From: Rhexocercosporidium sp. MPI-PUGE-AT-0058
Taxonomy: Eukaryota > Ascomycota > Leotiomycetes > Helotiales
Direction: 5' to 3'
Assembly (NCBI GenBank): GCA_020746875.1
Contig: JAGTJL010000022.1
Coordinates: 558,001-622,000, forward strand
Length of the DNA: 64,000 nt
Below are positions 9,500 through 23,159 of this stretch, in pieces. Under the pieces are notes generated by a model that saw only the letters and a program-made list of their open reading frames with translations, had not been told where the DNA came from and ran no database searches. A program made the position numbers and the translations under genes. Position 1 is the stretch's first letter; each line of letters starts with the position of its first letter.

Positions 9500-12400
9500 T
9501 ATAGCCGTTACTTTTTTTAAATTCTTATATAAAAGTAGTCGTTTATAATAAAATTAGTAATTAAGTCCTTATTAAGATGCGGTTATAAGGCCTTATTAAT
9601 GCTTTAAATTAAAAGGTAAATAATTATTAATTAACGTCGTCGTTTTATTATTTTAAAAGGAAGTTATAATTTATTATCTTTTAAGTAATTATAATTATCT
9701 TCTTTTAATTCCTAAGCCTTAAGCTATTTAAATAAGTTTTAAGGTAATCCCGGTTTATTAAAATACGCTATATAGAAATCTTTTAATTTATAAAGCGACC
9801 TTATTAAATTAAAGACATTATATTATTATAAATTAAGATTATAGCCTAGCTATTTCACTTAATATTTAAGTATATTATAATATAGTTTAACACTAAGGAT
9901 TTCCTCGATTTCCTATTTTTTTTAACTTTTAATAACCTTTAAAAGAAGTTTTAGCGTCTTTTAACTTAGTAAAAGGTCTTTTAAGTCCTTAAAAAGGAGT
10001 TTTAATATAAATACGTTATATATTTAAGAGTTTATAAGTAATTTTAACTTATAAAAGTGGCTTATCTTTTTTAAAATCTTAAAAAGGCCCTTTTATTAAT
10101 TTATAAGCTTATAATTAAAATAATAACTCTTAAGGTTTTTAATTAATAAAAAGACTTCTTCTTCGACTTCTTAATTAATAGACTTTCGTTTTTAGTCCGT
10201 TATACAGGCTATATAATCTTAAGCGGCTTATATATTTTCTTTAGTAATTTTTTACGCTTATTTTATACGTTAAGTTAGCTTTTTTACGTCGGCGTAATTA
10301 AGCTTTTTTAATAAAATAATAACTTTAAGCGTTTTTTAGTTTTAGTTATTATATAGTTCCATGCCGAATTTAAGTTAATATAAAGCTATATTAATAAATT
10401 CGTAAGGCAAGGATATTTAAGCTTTATTAATTAAAAATATTAACTCACTTTAGTTATCTTAATAATAAATGACAAATAGTTTAAGCCTTTAATTAATATA
10501 GCGATTTATAATCTTCGTTTATTTATTTATCTTCTTATAATAAATTATAAAAAGCTTAATTTTAACGCCGATAATATAATAAAATTCTTTTTAAAAGGAA
10601 AAAATAAATTAAGCGCCGCGATTAAACACAATCGTTTCTAAAGTATATTTAAATTAGTAAATTTATTAAATAAATAATTAAATAATATTATAAGCGTCGA
10701 TATCTTAATAATAAAAAATTATAACGGAATCCTTTTTAAGGCGGTTAATAAACATTAAAATTTAATTAAAACCGTGTTTATTTTTTAGAAAATCTTTATA
10801 ATTTATATATAAGTATTATATAAGGTATATAAGAATAAGTAAAGGGTATAAAAACTCTTATTATTTAGTTTATTTAAAGTAAGAGTATTAATAAGTTTTG
10901 TAATTTCTTATATATTAAATATAATTTAAACTTATTCTGAATTAATAATACTTAAGAGTAAGGAGTTAATAAGTCTTCTTTTTACTTAAATACGCTATAG
11001 ATAACTAGTTATAAGCCTCTCGAATTAATTTAATATATAACGAGGTATTCCTTTATATATATAAACGGCCTTTAAAGTATAAGAGTCCGTTTATTATTAT
11101 ATAATTTTTAAATAAGGACTTCTGTTCTTTTATAAAAGACTTATAGTTATCTTAATAAAGCTTTTTAATAAGGTTAAATAAAGTTTTAAGTAATTTTAAA
11201 ATTAAATTATTAACGACGTCTTTTGTTTTTTAAAAAAAAAAAAAAAAAAATAATATTAATTATAAACTTATTCATTAATTCTATATTAATTTTAAGGTTA
11301 AGGCGATTAAGTATAAATAAGACTTTAAATCGGCTGTTTAATTTTACTTTTTCTTAGACTTTTAAGTTTTATTTTCTTTAATTAAAAATATTAGCTTTTT
11401 AATTTTATTTACTTAACGTATATATAATTTAAAAATTAAAATTAAATAAGAATTTTATTTATTAAGCTTATTTATTTATAAGGACTTTTATTATTATAAA
11501 ATACTTTAGGGATTAATAGTCTAAATATACTCCGAGTTTAGTCCGAATGGACATAAGTTTAAGATATTACTTATAAAATAATCTTATAATTATATAAAGT
11601 TCTTTATTATGGTGTGGAGGGGAAAACACCAAACACACAACAAGAGGGTAGCAAAGCAAGTGCCGGAGGGTAACCGTAGGAAATACCCATTTGACGAGTA
11701 CTTGAGATATCACATATCTAGAGTATATAATCTGTCAAGGGAGGGGAGAGGTATAGTTTGAATAAGAAGGAAAAGTTGTAGTGGTAAAAATCGTTGTTGT
11801 CGTTGAAGGATGTTGCCCTAGAGGCTATCTTAAATACAGCAAGATGCAGCTCAATCACGTGACAAATGGGCCTCTGAGGTCAACCCCACCACAATGGATT
11901 TCTTAATTAAGCTTATAGTTATTTAAGATATAAGAACAAAATCTTAAGGGATATTATAATTCGTTAACGTGTTATTAAGAAATTACGCCTGCAATTACTT
12001 TATTAAAAGCGTTAGTTTTTAGTCGCATTAATAAATTAAGGTTAAAATAGTAAATCTTTTATATAATTAATAATTAATTCTATAATTCTTTAAAGGCTTT
12101 TTTATACTTTTCCGTCTAATTTTAGGAAACCGTAAGTTAAGTAAACGTAAAGAGAGGCTTTATAATAAGTTTAAAGTTATAAATAAATTATTAATAAAAA
12201 CCGTAAAAACCTAAAAAAGACTTTATTATTATAATAGTTTTTAAGTATTTTTAGTTCTGTAACGGCTTTACTTTTTCTAAGTCGGCTTTAATTCCTTTTA
12301 TAATTATAATATAACTTAAGTATTTAATATAAGTAATATAAAATTTACACTTCTTAATATTGACTTATAAGCCAGCTTTTATAAGTCGTTTTAAGACTAT

Positions 12401-15400
12401 TTTAACGTATTCTTTATGTTCCTTTATTAATTTTAAATAAATTAAAATATCGTTAAAATATATCATATAAAAGTCGTTTAAATAATCTAATAATACGTTA
12501 TTTATATAACGTTAGTACGTGCTTAGTTTATTATAAAGTCTAAAGGATAATACTTTATATTTATAAGTCTTATATTTAATGCAAAAGGTCGTATACTTTT
12601 CCGACTTAAGGTCTATTTAAATGCGATTAAATGCGGCTTAAATATTAAGTTTAATAAATACTTTAGCTTTTAATACGTAAGAAAAGAATTCGTTAATTCT
12701 TAATATAAAGTATAAGTCCTTTTATATTAACGTATTTAGACAACGGTAATTAATATAAAAACGTAACTCTTTATTACTTTTCTTTATAAAAAGAATAAAA
12801 AAAATAAAAGGACTTTAATTTATTTTAATAAACCTTTTATTAAGGTTTTTTAAAAGGTATTCTTTTAATACTTTTAATTTCTTTATTAATTAACGGTATA
12901 AAAGAAAATAAAAATTAAGTAATAAAGCCTTTAATTAAATTTTATAATTATAATATTAATAAGGTAATAAAACGTTTAACTCCGTCTTAAAAAATACTTT
13001 TTTAAAAAGTTAATATTACTTTAAAAGCCTTTTGGCTACGATTTAAAAAGTATTTAAATCCTCTTCTTTATATCTTTTTTATAAAACTTGGTTTACTTTA
13101 TAAATATTAATTATAAAGAATTTAATATTTTTATTTTTTATATTAAAATAAAATATATTTACGTTAATCTTATAAATAAAAAAAGAAGTTCTTTATAGAG
13201 TTATAATAAGTTCTAGGCGACGGCGTAGTTATAAATAAGGCTTCTTTATTTTTAGTTTTCCAACCGGCTTTAATAATAAGGGTTTTAGAGCTGTTTTTAG
13301 TTTTTATTTTTTAAAGGGATTTTTTAATAACGTTAATATTTATATATAATTAATAATAAATTAATAATATTGTCGTCTTTAATTAATTTAGTTTATAATT
13401 AAGTTACGTCGGTTAGTATTTAATTAGTAATAGTCAGTAATTTTTGTTTTAACTTTAATAAAGAGCGATATAATTAATTCTTTCGTTTAGTAAGGAGTTT
13501 ATGAGTATGCGGAGGGCTATATAAAACGATTATTAATTAAATCGAGTTTGACGCGAAAGCGTTTTATTTATTTAACGCTAATTATTATATTTTAATTTCT
13601 TAAGTTAAATATAATAAAAGGATAATTATATATACGTCTGCCGTTTATTATTAAGTGAAGACGTATATAGTAAAAAGCATGGCTTTATATAGAATTCTGA
13701 AAACTATAAATTAAGATAATATAAAAGAGGGGTAAAATCTTTACTTTTAAGGCCTTTAAAAAGCGTATAAAAAGGGTTTAATTTACGAAGAAGTAATTAT
13801 TTACTTTAATATTTATTAAAGCGAAGAGTGTAACGTTATATTTATTTATATTAATAATATAAAAGATTAAGAATTACTTTCTTTTTATAAAAGAATTTAA
13901 ATTAAGCTTTAATAAATCATATTTACGTAAACTTAAGAAGGAGTCTTTCCTTAAGCCTTCTTATTTTCTTTTATTTATCTTTTTAATAACTCTTTTTACT
14001 TTTCTTTTAATTTTACGCCTTCTTTTTTAATTTTTTTATTTACGAGTTAAACCTTAAGAATCTTAAAGCAATTGCTTTTATAATAATTAAATTTACCGTA
14101 ATTATAATACTTAATTAAATTATCGCCTATAAAGGTCTAAGGCCTTAAATATATAAAGCTTTAGCGCAGTAAAAAGGAAGTAAATTATCGTTAAAGAGTA
14201 AAAAAGCGTTAAAACGAAATAAAAGAAGATTAATAAGCGAAAGTAATTCTTTAAATAAGCGTTTAAGCGGAAAAGGTAGTTTAACCTAAACCGGACGGCT
14301 TTTAGGTTATATTTAAGGTATAAGTTAAAATAAAATTTAAGTTAAGTATATAATTCCGGCGGTTTTTTAAGTTTAATAAAATAAAATAAGAAATCATTTT
14401 ATTATAATTATTCTTTTAAGTTAATTTAATAATAAAGGTCTTATTTTATAATTAAAAAAAGAGCTTTTATTATATATAAAAGAACTATTTCGACTTAGCG
14501 ACGCTATCTTAAATAATAGCGCTTTAAAATCTTATTTTAAACTTAATAAAAGTCTTTTTAAAATAAAAGTTTATATATAAATTATAAAAAGCAAACCGAA
14601 ACTCGTCCGCTTTATAGCCGGTTAAGAAGTAAGATTTTAAAAGTATAATTATTTCTTTAGCGATTTTAAAAGAATAAGTTTTTAAAAAATATTAAAGTTT
14701 TAAGTAAAATTATATTATTTTAGTAATTAATCTTTAAACGAAAGCACGACGAGCTCTTTTCGTTAAATAAAAATTAACGTTAACTTTTAAGCGGTCTTAA
14801 ATTAAAATACGTTATTATTTAAATAAAAGGTTTAAGCTATTATTTAATAAAGTAATCTTCTTTATTAATTAAATTTTAAAAAGCTAAAACAAGCTTAAAT
14901 AAGCTCCGGGAGTAAAAAAGGCATAACCTCTTAATAAACCTTTATTAAATTCCACTAATTAAAATAAAGGAGGAATAAAAGTTTATAAGCGACTTTAAGG
15001 TAGTTCGAAAGGCTCGAAAAGAGTAAAGTCTTCTTTAAAATCGTTATTAAGTTATATTAAATTAAGCCGAGGGGTAACAAGGGCTATAAGCATAGCCTTA
15101 ATTCTAGTAAGGCTAAATTAGAGTTTTCTTTACTTATTTATTTAATCCTTAATTCGATTATTAACGGCTTAAAAGAGTCCTTTTAAAATATTAAGATTAT
15201 TATAATTTATGTCGTCTTAAGCTTTACTTTTATTTTTTTAAGTAACGACGTTAGTTTTAAGGGACGAGGTAATAAGTGTTTTTAAATTAAAAGGCGCTCT
15301 TAAGGAGGTCGTAATAGCTAAAGGACCTAATTTAATAAATTCTTTAATAATTAATTAAAATATAATAAGTCTTAATAAAAATAAGTATTTAACTTAAAGC

Positions 15401-15678
15401 AGATTCGGGGGGGGTTTCGTACTTAAATAATAAGGTTTTAAATATAATAAAAACACTTCCTTAAAATCTATTTATAACGGCCTTTATATAAAAGGGGTTA
15501 TTTAAAGTATAGTTAATAAAGATTACTCTAGACGTTACTAATTACAAAGTATTAAATTAAACCTTGGTTTCTAGTTATTAAGAGATCTTTAAAATCTTAA
15601 CTTTTTAAAATATTAATAACTAAATTTTTAATAAAGTATTATAAAGCCGTCTTCGGCGAAAGTAATCTTTTTATTTAA
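9500..15678 (-). pseudogene. Gypsy-B gag-pol relic
   Basis: Minus-strand conceptual translation shows, from right to left: a CCHC zinc knuckle with the first two Cys changed to Tyr (YYNYGKFNYYKSNC, 14060-14110); the RT segment TYKYKVLSFRLYN followed by YFNDILIY at 12442-12466 (YxDD with Asp-to-Asn, a G-to-A change); and RNase H with LEYF-type and NFNF-type segments at 11400-11605, resembling the HRSLEYF..RQARWAEFLS region of chromovirus-like elements. Integrase should lie in 9500-11000 but is too eroded for confident motifs. Dozens of stops make it non-functional; the changes are mainly TGG/CAA/CAG to stop. Confidence 0.8.
11613..11893 (-). repeat. Young solo LTR of the Gypsy-A family
   Basis: 281 bp, plus strand TGTGGAGGGGAAAACACC .. 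CAACCCCACCACA, flanked by a perfect 4-bp duplication ATGG (11609-11612, 11894-11897). It is the inverted counterpart of the A LTRs but has kept a normal base composition, in contrast to the AT-rich DNA on both sides. It contains TCACGTGACA. A solo LTR arises by recombination between the two LTRs of a full insertion. Confidence 0.92.
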
Positions 15679-15936
15679 TATAATAATACTAATTAAAAGA
15701 GCGATATAAGAAGTATATAATAATACTTTAATTAAAGCTATTAAAAATTAATAAATTTAATATAAAAGAAATAAAAAGATAAAAAAAGAAAGAAAAAGTA
15801 AAGGAATTATGAGTTTATATATATAAGCTCTTTTAAAACCCTTCCGGTATTAGTCTAACTCGATATAACTTAGTTACCTTTAAACCCCTAGATTCCCTAA
15901 CTCGCTGAGAAGCTCTTAAGTACACCTATTGTCACA
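15679..15936 (-). repeat. 5' LTR of Gypsy-B
   Basis: 258 bp partner of 7993-8250; its right end GTCACA is unmutated and abuts the target duplication GCTTA (15937-15941). Confidence 0.9.
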
Positions 15937-15941
15937 GCTTA

Positions 15942-18900
15942 TATATAAAAGAAAATTATTATAAAGTAATAAATAACTACGAAGTTTTTAACGGCTTTAC
16001 TTAAATATTTAAAGCGAAAAGCCGGAACTTTTATAAAAAATAATAATATCTTTAATATAAAAAACATATAATTTTTTAATAAAATATATATTAAAATAAA
16101 AGGCTTACTCTGAATTAAATAAGAAATCGACACTTTAATTAAAGAAAAAGCATTATTTATATAAATTACTTAAGCCGACCGTCTTCGACTCGAGTCGAGT
16201 AATAATAAAACTCCCTTTTTAGCGGCATAATTTAAAAGGCTTAACCTTATAGCTTGCTTTAAGCTTATAAAGTATAAAAACAATTCTCTAGCTCAAGAGA
16301 TTAACGACGTCTTTAAAAAGAATTCGATGCTTTATTTTAAATTAAATTAAAAAAAGCATATTTAAAAAGAAGTTATTCCTATTATCGAGAGGCTAATTTA
16401 TAATATTAATTAGACTATAAAACGGGATATTAATATAATTACGGAAGGATTAAATAACTTACGCATTTTATACGCTATTATAAAAAAAAGACAGAATTTA
16501 AAATTAATAACTAAAGTTAAGGCTTTATTTACTTACGAATTAATTATATACTTTAAAGAAGTTAAGGTATTTTATTAAGATTTTAAAATAAGTTTTAAAT
16601 ATAATCGACGTTTTAATATAAAGGACGACATAAGCACCGAATGCCTTTTTTATTTTAATAAGCCGATTTCGAGTATTAAACTTTAAGGATTTTATAAGTA
16701 TTAAAATTAATATTATAAGTTTAAAAAATAGCTTAATTTAGGAATTATTTATAAAAATAAAGACAATTATATTTATATAAGCCTTTAAAAAGAAGAAATA
16801 AAAGCTTAAGCGATTTAATTTCCTTAAAATAAAATAAAAAGAAAAGTCCTTATTTTATAAATAATTAATATAAAAAAAGACTTAAACTTAAAATAAAAAG
16901 AAAAAGTAATTTAAAAGAAGCTTTAAGACGCTTAAAAAGCCCTTTTAATTTAATAAAATATTATATTAAAGTCAACTTTAAAAAGACTAATATTAAAAGT
17001 AAGTTAAAAGCCCTAAAACTATTTAAATATCCTTATTATCCGACTCTTTAATATAATAAAACTAATTAACGTTTAAAACGTATTTATAACCTTTAATTTA
17101 AAAAGAATAAATAATAGCTTTAAAATAATACTTACGAAAATAAGACGACAAAATACCGCTGCTTTTAGGGTAATAATAAAAGCCGAATTATATATAATTA
17201 AAACCTTATTTTAAAAACGTTTTAAAGCTTAAATTAATTACGGAAAACTAAAAGTTCGCGAAAAAGTAAAAAATACCGTTAGATTTTAAAAGCTTATAAA
17301 CGTGAACCTTTTAATTAAAGCACTTAAAGTAAAACTTATTTAAATTATTATAAGAAATAATAATAATATTATTATTTTTAAGAAATTAAAAGAAGTTATT
17401 TTAGTCGTAAGTCGAAAAAGACCGATTATTATTAAATTACCTTTTATAAAGACTATTTAAAAACGCGCTAAAAGTAATTTACTTATTGCCGTTAAAGCGA
17501 CTTTAGGCCGACCTCGCGTATATTAAGCGTTGTCACGGAATAATTATACGCTAAATAATACGTTAAATAAGCTTTTTACTTAAAAAGAGCTCTTTAAAAA
17601 CTTAATTTTAAAAAAAATCCTTATTTTAATCGACTTATTAAGGACAAGTCGACCGAAGATTATTAATTAAGAGATTTAAGACTAAATCGTTACTATTAAT
17701 ATTAAGATTATAAAGTATATAAAAGCTCTTTAAGACTATAATTAAGAAAGGAATAATATTATATTTTAACGCCTCTTATTATTTTAAGTTAATACTTTAG
17801 ATTTTATATTAAGAGGATTATAAGCTTTACGATAGCTTAAACGTATTTTCTTTAAATAAAAATAACTAATTATTATTTATTTTATTATATTTTAAGCTAA
17901 ACTTACGCATAAACTCTAAGTTTAATAAAGAAAATAAAAGTATTAAGTTTTTTTAATATAAAAAATACTAATTTAATAATTAACTTTTTAATTATTATTA
18001 AGCTTAATTCCTTTTTTTAGCCCGGTACTTATAATTTTAATTATTATTTTAATAACGCTTTAAAGAGTAATAGTTTTAAAAGAGGAATTTAAGGTCGACT
18101 TATTATTAATTACTGAAGTTTATTTAATTAATATACTTTAAAGACCGAATTATAAATAATACTTTTTAACGCCGAAGTATGTAATTATTATGCTTAAGAA
18201 GATAAGACTTAGTAATATTCGAGTTACTTTTAATTTCGGCGTAAAAGTTAGTTATATATTTTATAATATTATTATTTAATTAAAAGTCTTTATTATAAAA
18301 AGCGACTTTATAGCTTTAAAGAGTATTATAAGTATAAAATCGCGATTTCTAAAATATACGGATAACGTCTCGGTTATAATAAAAGATTATATTATCTTTA
18401 TTAAGTTTTATATTATAAATATCTTAAGTATTAAAGTTATTTTTAGATTTTTATTCTTTTAAATTACGCGCGTTTTATTTAAATACTTATTTAATGTGGA
18501 AGGCGGTTTAGTTTATATTAACTTATAAAATAAGACTACGCGACTAGTTATTATTATTAAAGCAGTTAAACTTACGGAGTACGTCAAAAGCATTAAAGCT
18601 GCGAAGTTTAAGAGCCGAGTTAGTAAAATATTATTAAATCCGGAATTAAATTACTTAAAGTCCGAAACTGACTTAAAAAACGAGTAATTAATTATAATTA
18701 AAGCTTTATAATTAATACCGTTAAATGCTTTTTAAAGGACATTTCCTTTAAACTTAAGGATAAGCTTTTTTATAAGGAGAATAAAGAAACTTTTAATAAT
18801 AAAAGTAATTCCTTTTTTAAAGACGTCTTATATGTTTTTATTAAATATATAAAGTAAAAATTCATAATTTTAAAAACGGACTTTTACGATTATCTTCTTT

Positions 18901-21900
18901 ATAAAGACTTTATTAAAACTCCTTTCAGTAAAGAACGCGTATTTAATACCGTATTAACTAAGAAAATCGAGCTTATTTTTTAATTTATTATAAATTATAA
19001 TATTTTATTAATAACGTCTTTATTTAAAGAACGTAAATAAGTTTCGCGGGTTTATATTATATATAAGATAAAAAATAAAAAGATTAAGCTTATAATTAAA
19101 TAAATAAAATAAAAAATGCGTTTAAAGGCCGTAAAGACTAATATAAAGTCTTTAAAGAAAGGGACTTTTATTAAGAATAAATTAAAAAGTATTAAAATAT
19201 TTTATTCCTTCGTTTTGCCGGCTTTCCTCGCGAATCTAAGATTACGGAAGAGCGACTCGCTATTTTAAATATTAAAAATATATTATAATTAAAAGAGAAA
19301 GCCCTCTTCGACGAAATTATATTAAATTAAAAAGGTATTATTATATTTAATTAAATAAAGTATAGGAAATTCTATAAAAATGTTTTATTATTTATAATTA
19401 TTAAAATAATAAACTATAAAGCTTAGTAAGCACCACATTTTTTACTCCTTAAAGTATTAGCTCTCGAAGTTAAGAAGATAATAAAAGATAAACTTAATTG
19501 TGAGGTTCTCGAACTCTTTAAGGGGCTATATATTATAACGTTTAGTTTTTAATTAAGAAAAAGGAATTAAGAAAGTATCGCTTAATTAACTTAATAATTA
19601 TATTTAACGTAATCACTTTAAGAGACGCTAATTTACCTCTTTTTATTAACGAATTTTTAAAGGAATTTATAAGGTGCTATATTGCGAGCCTAATAAACTT
19701 ATACTTAGGTTATAATTAATAAGTATTATATTAAAGTAGCCGAAATATAATAGCTTTCTTTATGCTTAGTATTAAACTAGTCCGAAATACGACGTTATCT
19801 TAAGGAGTTATAAATTTTATTACTTAATTCGTAAAAATAATTAATAAAATATTAAAAAATATTATATCTTTTATTATAATGTCGTTTTTAAATAACGTTA
19901 ACGTAAAAAGAGTATATATAAATTATAATTAAAAGGAAGTACAGCCTGGAATTCGCTAATTCGTCCTTAAGTACCTTTTTAACCTTAATAAGACGCTAAA
20001 ACGCCTTAAGCGCGCTAGAGCTACTATAAGCCTTAAATTATAATTTTATTATAATAATATGAACGTCGTCGACTACGTATATAACTTATAAAAAAGAGAA
20101 CTTTTAATTATATATTTAATTAAAATATAAAAATAAAAAAAACCTAAAAACGTTATAAAAGTTAAAGGATTTTTAAATTTAATTATTTACTTTTGCATTT
20201 AAATTAAAGACTTTCGTTTATTAGTCGAGCCGTTATACGACTTTATTAAAAAAAGAGTTAAATTTATATAAAACTCTGTAATTTATAATTAAATAATGAA
20301 AACTCTTTAAAATATTTTATACTCTTTTTTAATACTTTATAGGATCGACTACTTTAAGGGCGCTAGCGAAATCGTCGTTTTTATAGACTTTAATAGAGTT
20401 AAATAAAGTGGTTTCTTTAATTAGCGTGACTTAAAAAACAATAAGCTTAAACCGGCGAAATATAAAAGCGGCTTTTAAACGAAAGCAAAACGAAATTATA
20501 ACGCTATAAAGAGAAAATATAAAGGTATACTTTTAATTCTTAAAAAGCTTAAAATCTAATTTATAAAAGTCTATTTTATTATAAAAACTAACGTAAATAC
20601 TCTTATTATTTAACTTAAAGGAGTTACTTACGACTACTTTAGTATAATACTCATTTATTAGCTCGCTTAAATTAAGCTTTTCGACTTCGAAGTACGCTAT
20701 ATTAAAAGTGCTACGTATATAATAATAAATGCTTTCTTAAGAAGACTTAAATACTTTAAGAATATTAAAGAGAATACTGAAAATAATAATAATAAGGATT
20801 AGATTTTAATTAAGCTTAATATAATTAGAATTTACCTAGTAAAAGCAAAGAGCACAAAAGACTTAATAAAAGAATTAGAGACTTTTAATAACTTTAAGCT
20901 AACCTAAAGACGCGATATTCTTATTAATATAAAGTAAAAAGTCTAAGAATTACGAGATAAGTCGAATAATTAAATAATACTTAATGGCGACTTAAATATA
21001 AATTAAAAGAATAAAGTAAATTTATTAATATTTTTAAAATATTATAAAAAATATTATTAAAAAATAATTACTTACTTAACTACGCTTAAGACTCCGAAAA
21101 GTATAAACTTAAAAGCCTTTTATATATTTAAAAAAGAAATATTATTATATAAAATTTATAATTAACGTATTTAAAGACTTTTATTAAAAGGCGTACTTAT
21201 TAAACTCGTTATTAATACTAATAAAAACAAAGTATATATTTTATAAAGTTATTATAATAGTTCTAGTTATAAAGAAAAGAAAAGCACATATTATCGCATT
21301 TTTTAGCGCTATATTTAAAAGAACTGTTTTAAGGACTCCGCGGAATTTATTAAAATATATAATAAGTATATATTACGTAATATTAAGTAATAAGAAAAAC
21401 TTATAGTTTTAATTATTTTAAATAAACTTATAAAAAAATAAGCGTTAAATATTACTTTTATATTAATATGAAATAAAAAGAAGTATTTCGTTGTTACTTA
21501 AGATAATATAAGCGGTTAAGTTAAAGCTAAGGCGCTTACTTTAAAGGAGGCTAAAGGCATTATTAATTTTATTTAATAAGATATTATTTGTCGACATAAG
21601 TTATTTTAAAAGCTAATAGTTAATAAAAGTATAAAAAACATAAGTAAAGTCGTTAACTTATTAAATAAAATAAAAATTTAACGAATTTAAATATCGACTT
21701 ATAACGCGAAAGCTAATAATATAATCGAGCGGGGACATAGCCTTATTAAAAATGCCTTTTTTAAAATAAAAGAAGACTGAATAAGTAGCTTATTAGCGGT
21801 TTTATTCACTAACCGTATTATAATTTATAAATTTATAAGCTATACCCTTTTTTATATAATTTACGGCAAAAAATTAATTCTTTTTATTAAAATACGTTAC

Positions 21901-22527
21901 TTTACTTAAAGAAGTCTTTTTTTAAAAGATATTAAGAGTATTAACGATTTAATTTATATTTAAACTTTTTAATATTAAATATAAAATAATAATATAAAGA
22001 AAGCTAAGCTTTAAAAGATACGCTATAAATAAAAAAGAAAAGAAGCTTCGACGTAAAAAGGGATATTCGAAATAAGCTATTATAAATTAAAGACTTAATT
22101 TTTAGGCACGATTTTATTTAAGAAATTAATATATTAAAAAATAAAAAGCTTAACTTTTAATAATTAAGACTTTATAAAATTTATAAAGCCTTTTTTAAAA
22201 AGAGTTATTATAAATTAAAAGAGTTAAAAGTCGACGGTATACTTTTTTATAATACTTTTATAATTAATTGCTTTAAGTTATTTTATAAATAAAAGCGCTT
22301 TATTTATTATAAAAATAATAAGCTTTTAGCGATAATTTAATATAATAATAATAAAGACTAATTTAAACCTAGTCTTAAGGAGCGAAATTTATAAAGCTTT
22401 AAAGACTTTAAAAAGCTTATAAGATAAATTATATAAAATAATTAAATTATTATTAAAGTACTTAAAAGGCTAACTCACGTAAAACAAAGTTAATATTAAG
22501 TCGTCATTTACTCTTTTAATAAGTAAC
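15942..22527 (+). pseudogene. Gypsy-A gag-pol relic, middle part
   Basis: Plus strand. A gag-like frame runs from 16290 (EINDVFKKNSMLYF..). Reverse transcriptase is at about 19560-20330 (RDANLPLFINEF, RARATISLKL). RNase H is at about 20380-20760 (VVFIDFN, AKRNYNAIKRKYKGIL, IKLFDFEVRYIKSATYI). Integrase is at about 21500-22100 (YNAKANNIIERGHSLIKNA, then VLFTNRI). These match the usual RT-RNaseH-IN order of Ty3/gypsy. Stops are very frequent and mostly at Gln or Trp positions. The reading is cut by the Copia insertion at 22528. Confidence 0.8.
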
Positions 22528-22712
22528 TGTGGTGTAGAAGTGGATTAAAGCACTGTGAGTAGTTGTAATTGAATTGAAGTGATTAATTATTGTTCTTAAA
22601 AGCTCTCCGAATCAGGAGAAGATAGTTATTCTCTTGAAGGCGGTTTACAGTAATAGAACCTAATTAGGTCACGTGTAGTGCTAAGAGAGCAGCTGCCCGT
22701 GCTTATACGATA
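22528..22712 (-). repeat. 3' LTR of Copia element
   Basis: 185 bp, plus strand TGTGGTGTAGAAGTGG .. ATACGATA. Compared by eye with the other LTR there are about 19 differences, all transitions and in both directions, i.e. both copies took RIP hits independently. It contains GGTCACGTGTAG. Confidence 0.92.
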
Positions 22713-23159
22713 TACCCCTTAGGTAATTAATAGTAGTAAGCTATTGTTATTATGATTAGCTATATTAAGCGAGAGTAAATAATAGGAAAGAATTAAGTAA
22801 ATAAATTCACTTATATGCGGTAATCAGGCAAATAACTTGATTATATGAACTAACGATTTTCTTACTAAACCTGAACCTGTAAACATTCGATAACACACAG
22901 ATTAACTGCTTTCGATCTACCACTTAATTAATCTATTAATTAATTAATTAATTAACTGCTCCCTTCGATACTATGGGTGTCTTCAAGCGCTTCGCCAGAA
23001 TTATTATAGTAAAACGACGATCTGCTCGCTAAAGCAAAGTAAATAGCTTAATTTTCGATTTATTAGTTTCGATTTATTAATCGGAGATTAACTGATTAAA
23101 GATTAATTAATTAAAGAATAACCGCTGACTTATAATAAGTTAAGGCTATTATTAATAGC

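Larger units (their letters stand above)
7993..15936 (-). mobile_element. Ty3/gypsy LTR retrotransposon 'B', inserted inverted in Gypsy-A
   Basis: 7,944 bp. Two 258-bp direct repeats (7993-8250 and 15679-15936) begin TGTAAC/TATAAT and end ATTATA/GTCACA, so the ancestral ends were TGTGAC..GTCACA. The perfect 5-bp target duplication GCTTA lies at 7988-7992 and 15937-15941. Coding direction is minus: zinc knuckle near 14060-14110, reverse transcriptase near 12330-12800, RNase H near 11400-11605, integrase region farther left. All are RIP-damaged. A solo LTR of the A family interrupts it at 11613-11893. A separate plus-strand frame lies at 8690-9468. Confidence 0.9.

Noticed and set aside
15939..16133. 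64-codon hydrophobic frame on the minus strand as a membrane protein
   Set aside because: It lies in RIP-damaged gag of Gypsy-A; AT-rich DNA gives Phe/Ile/Leu-rich frames by chance.
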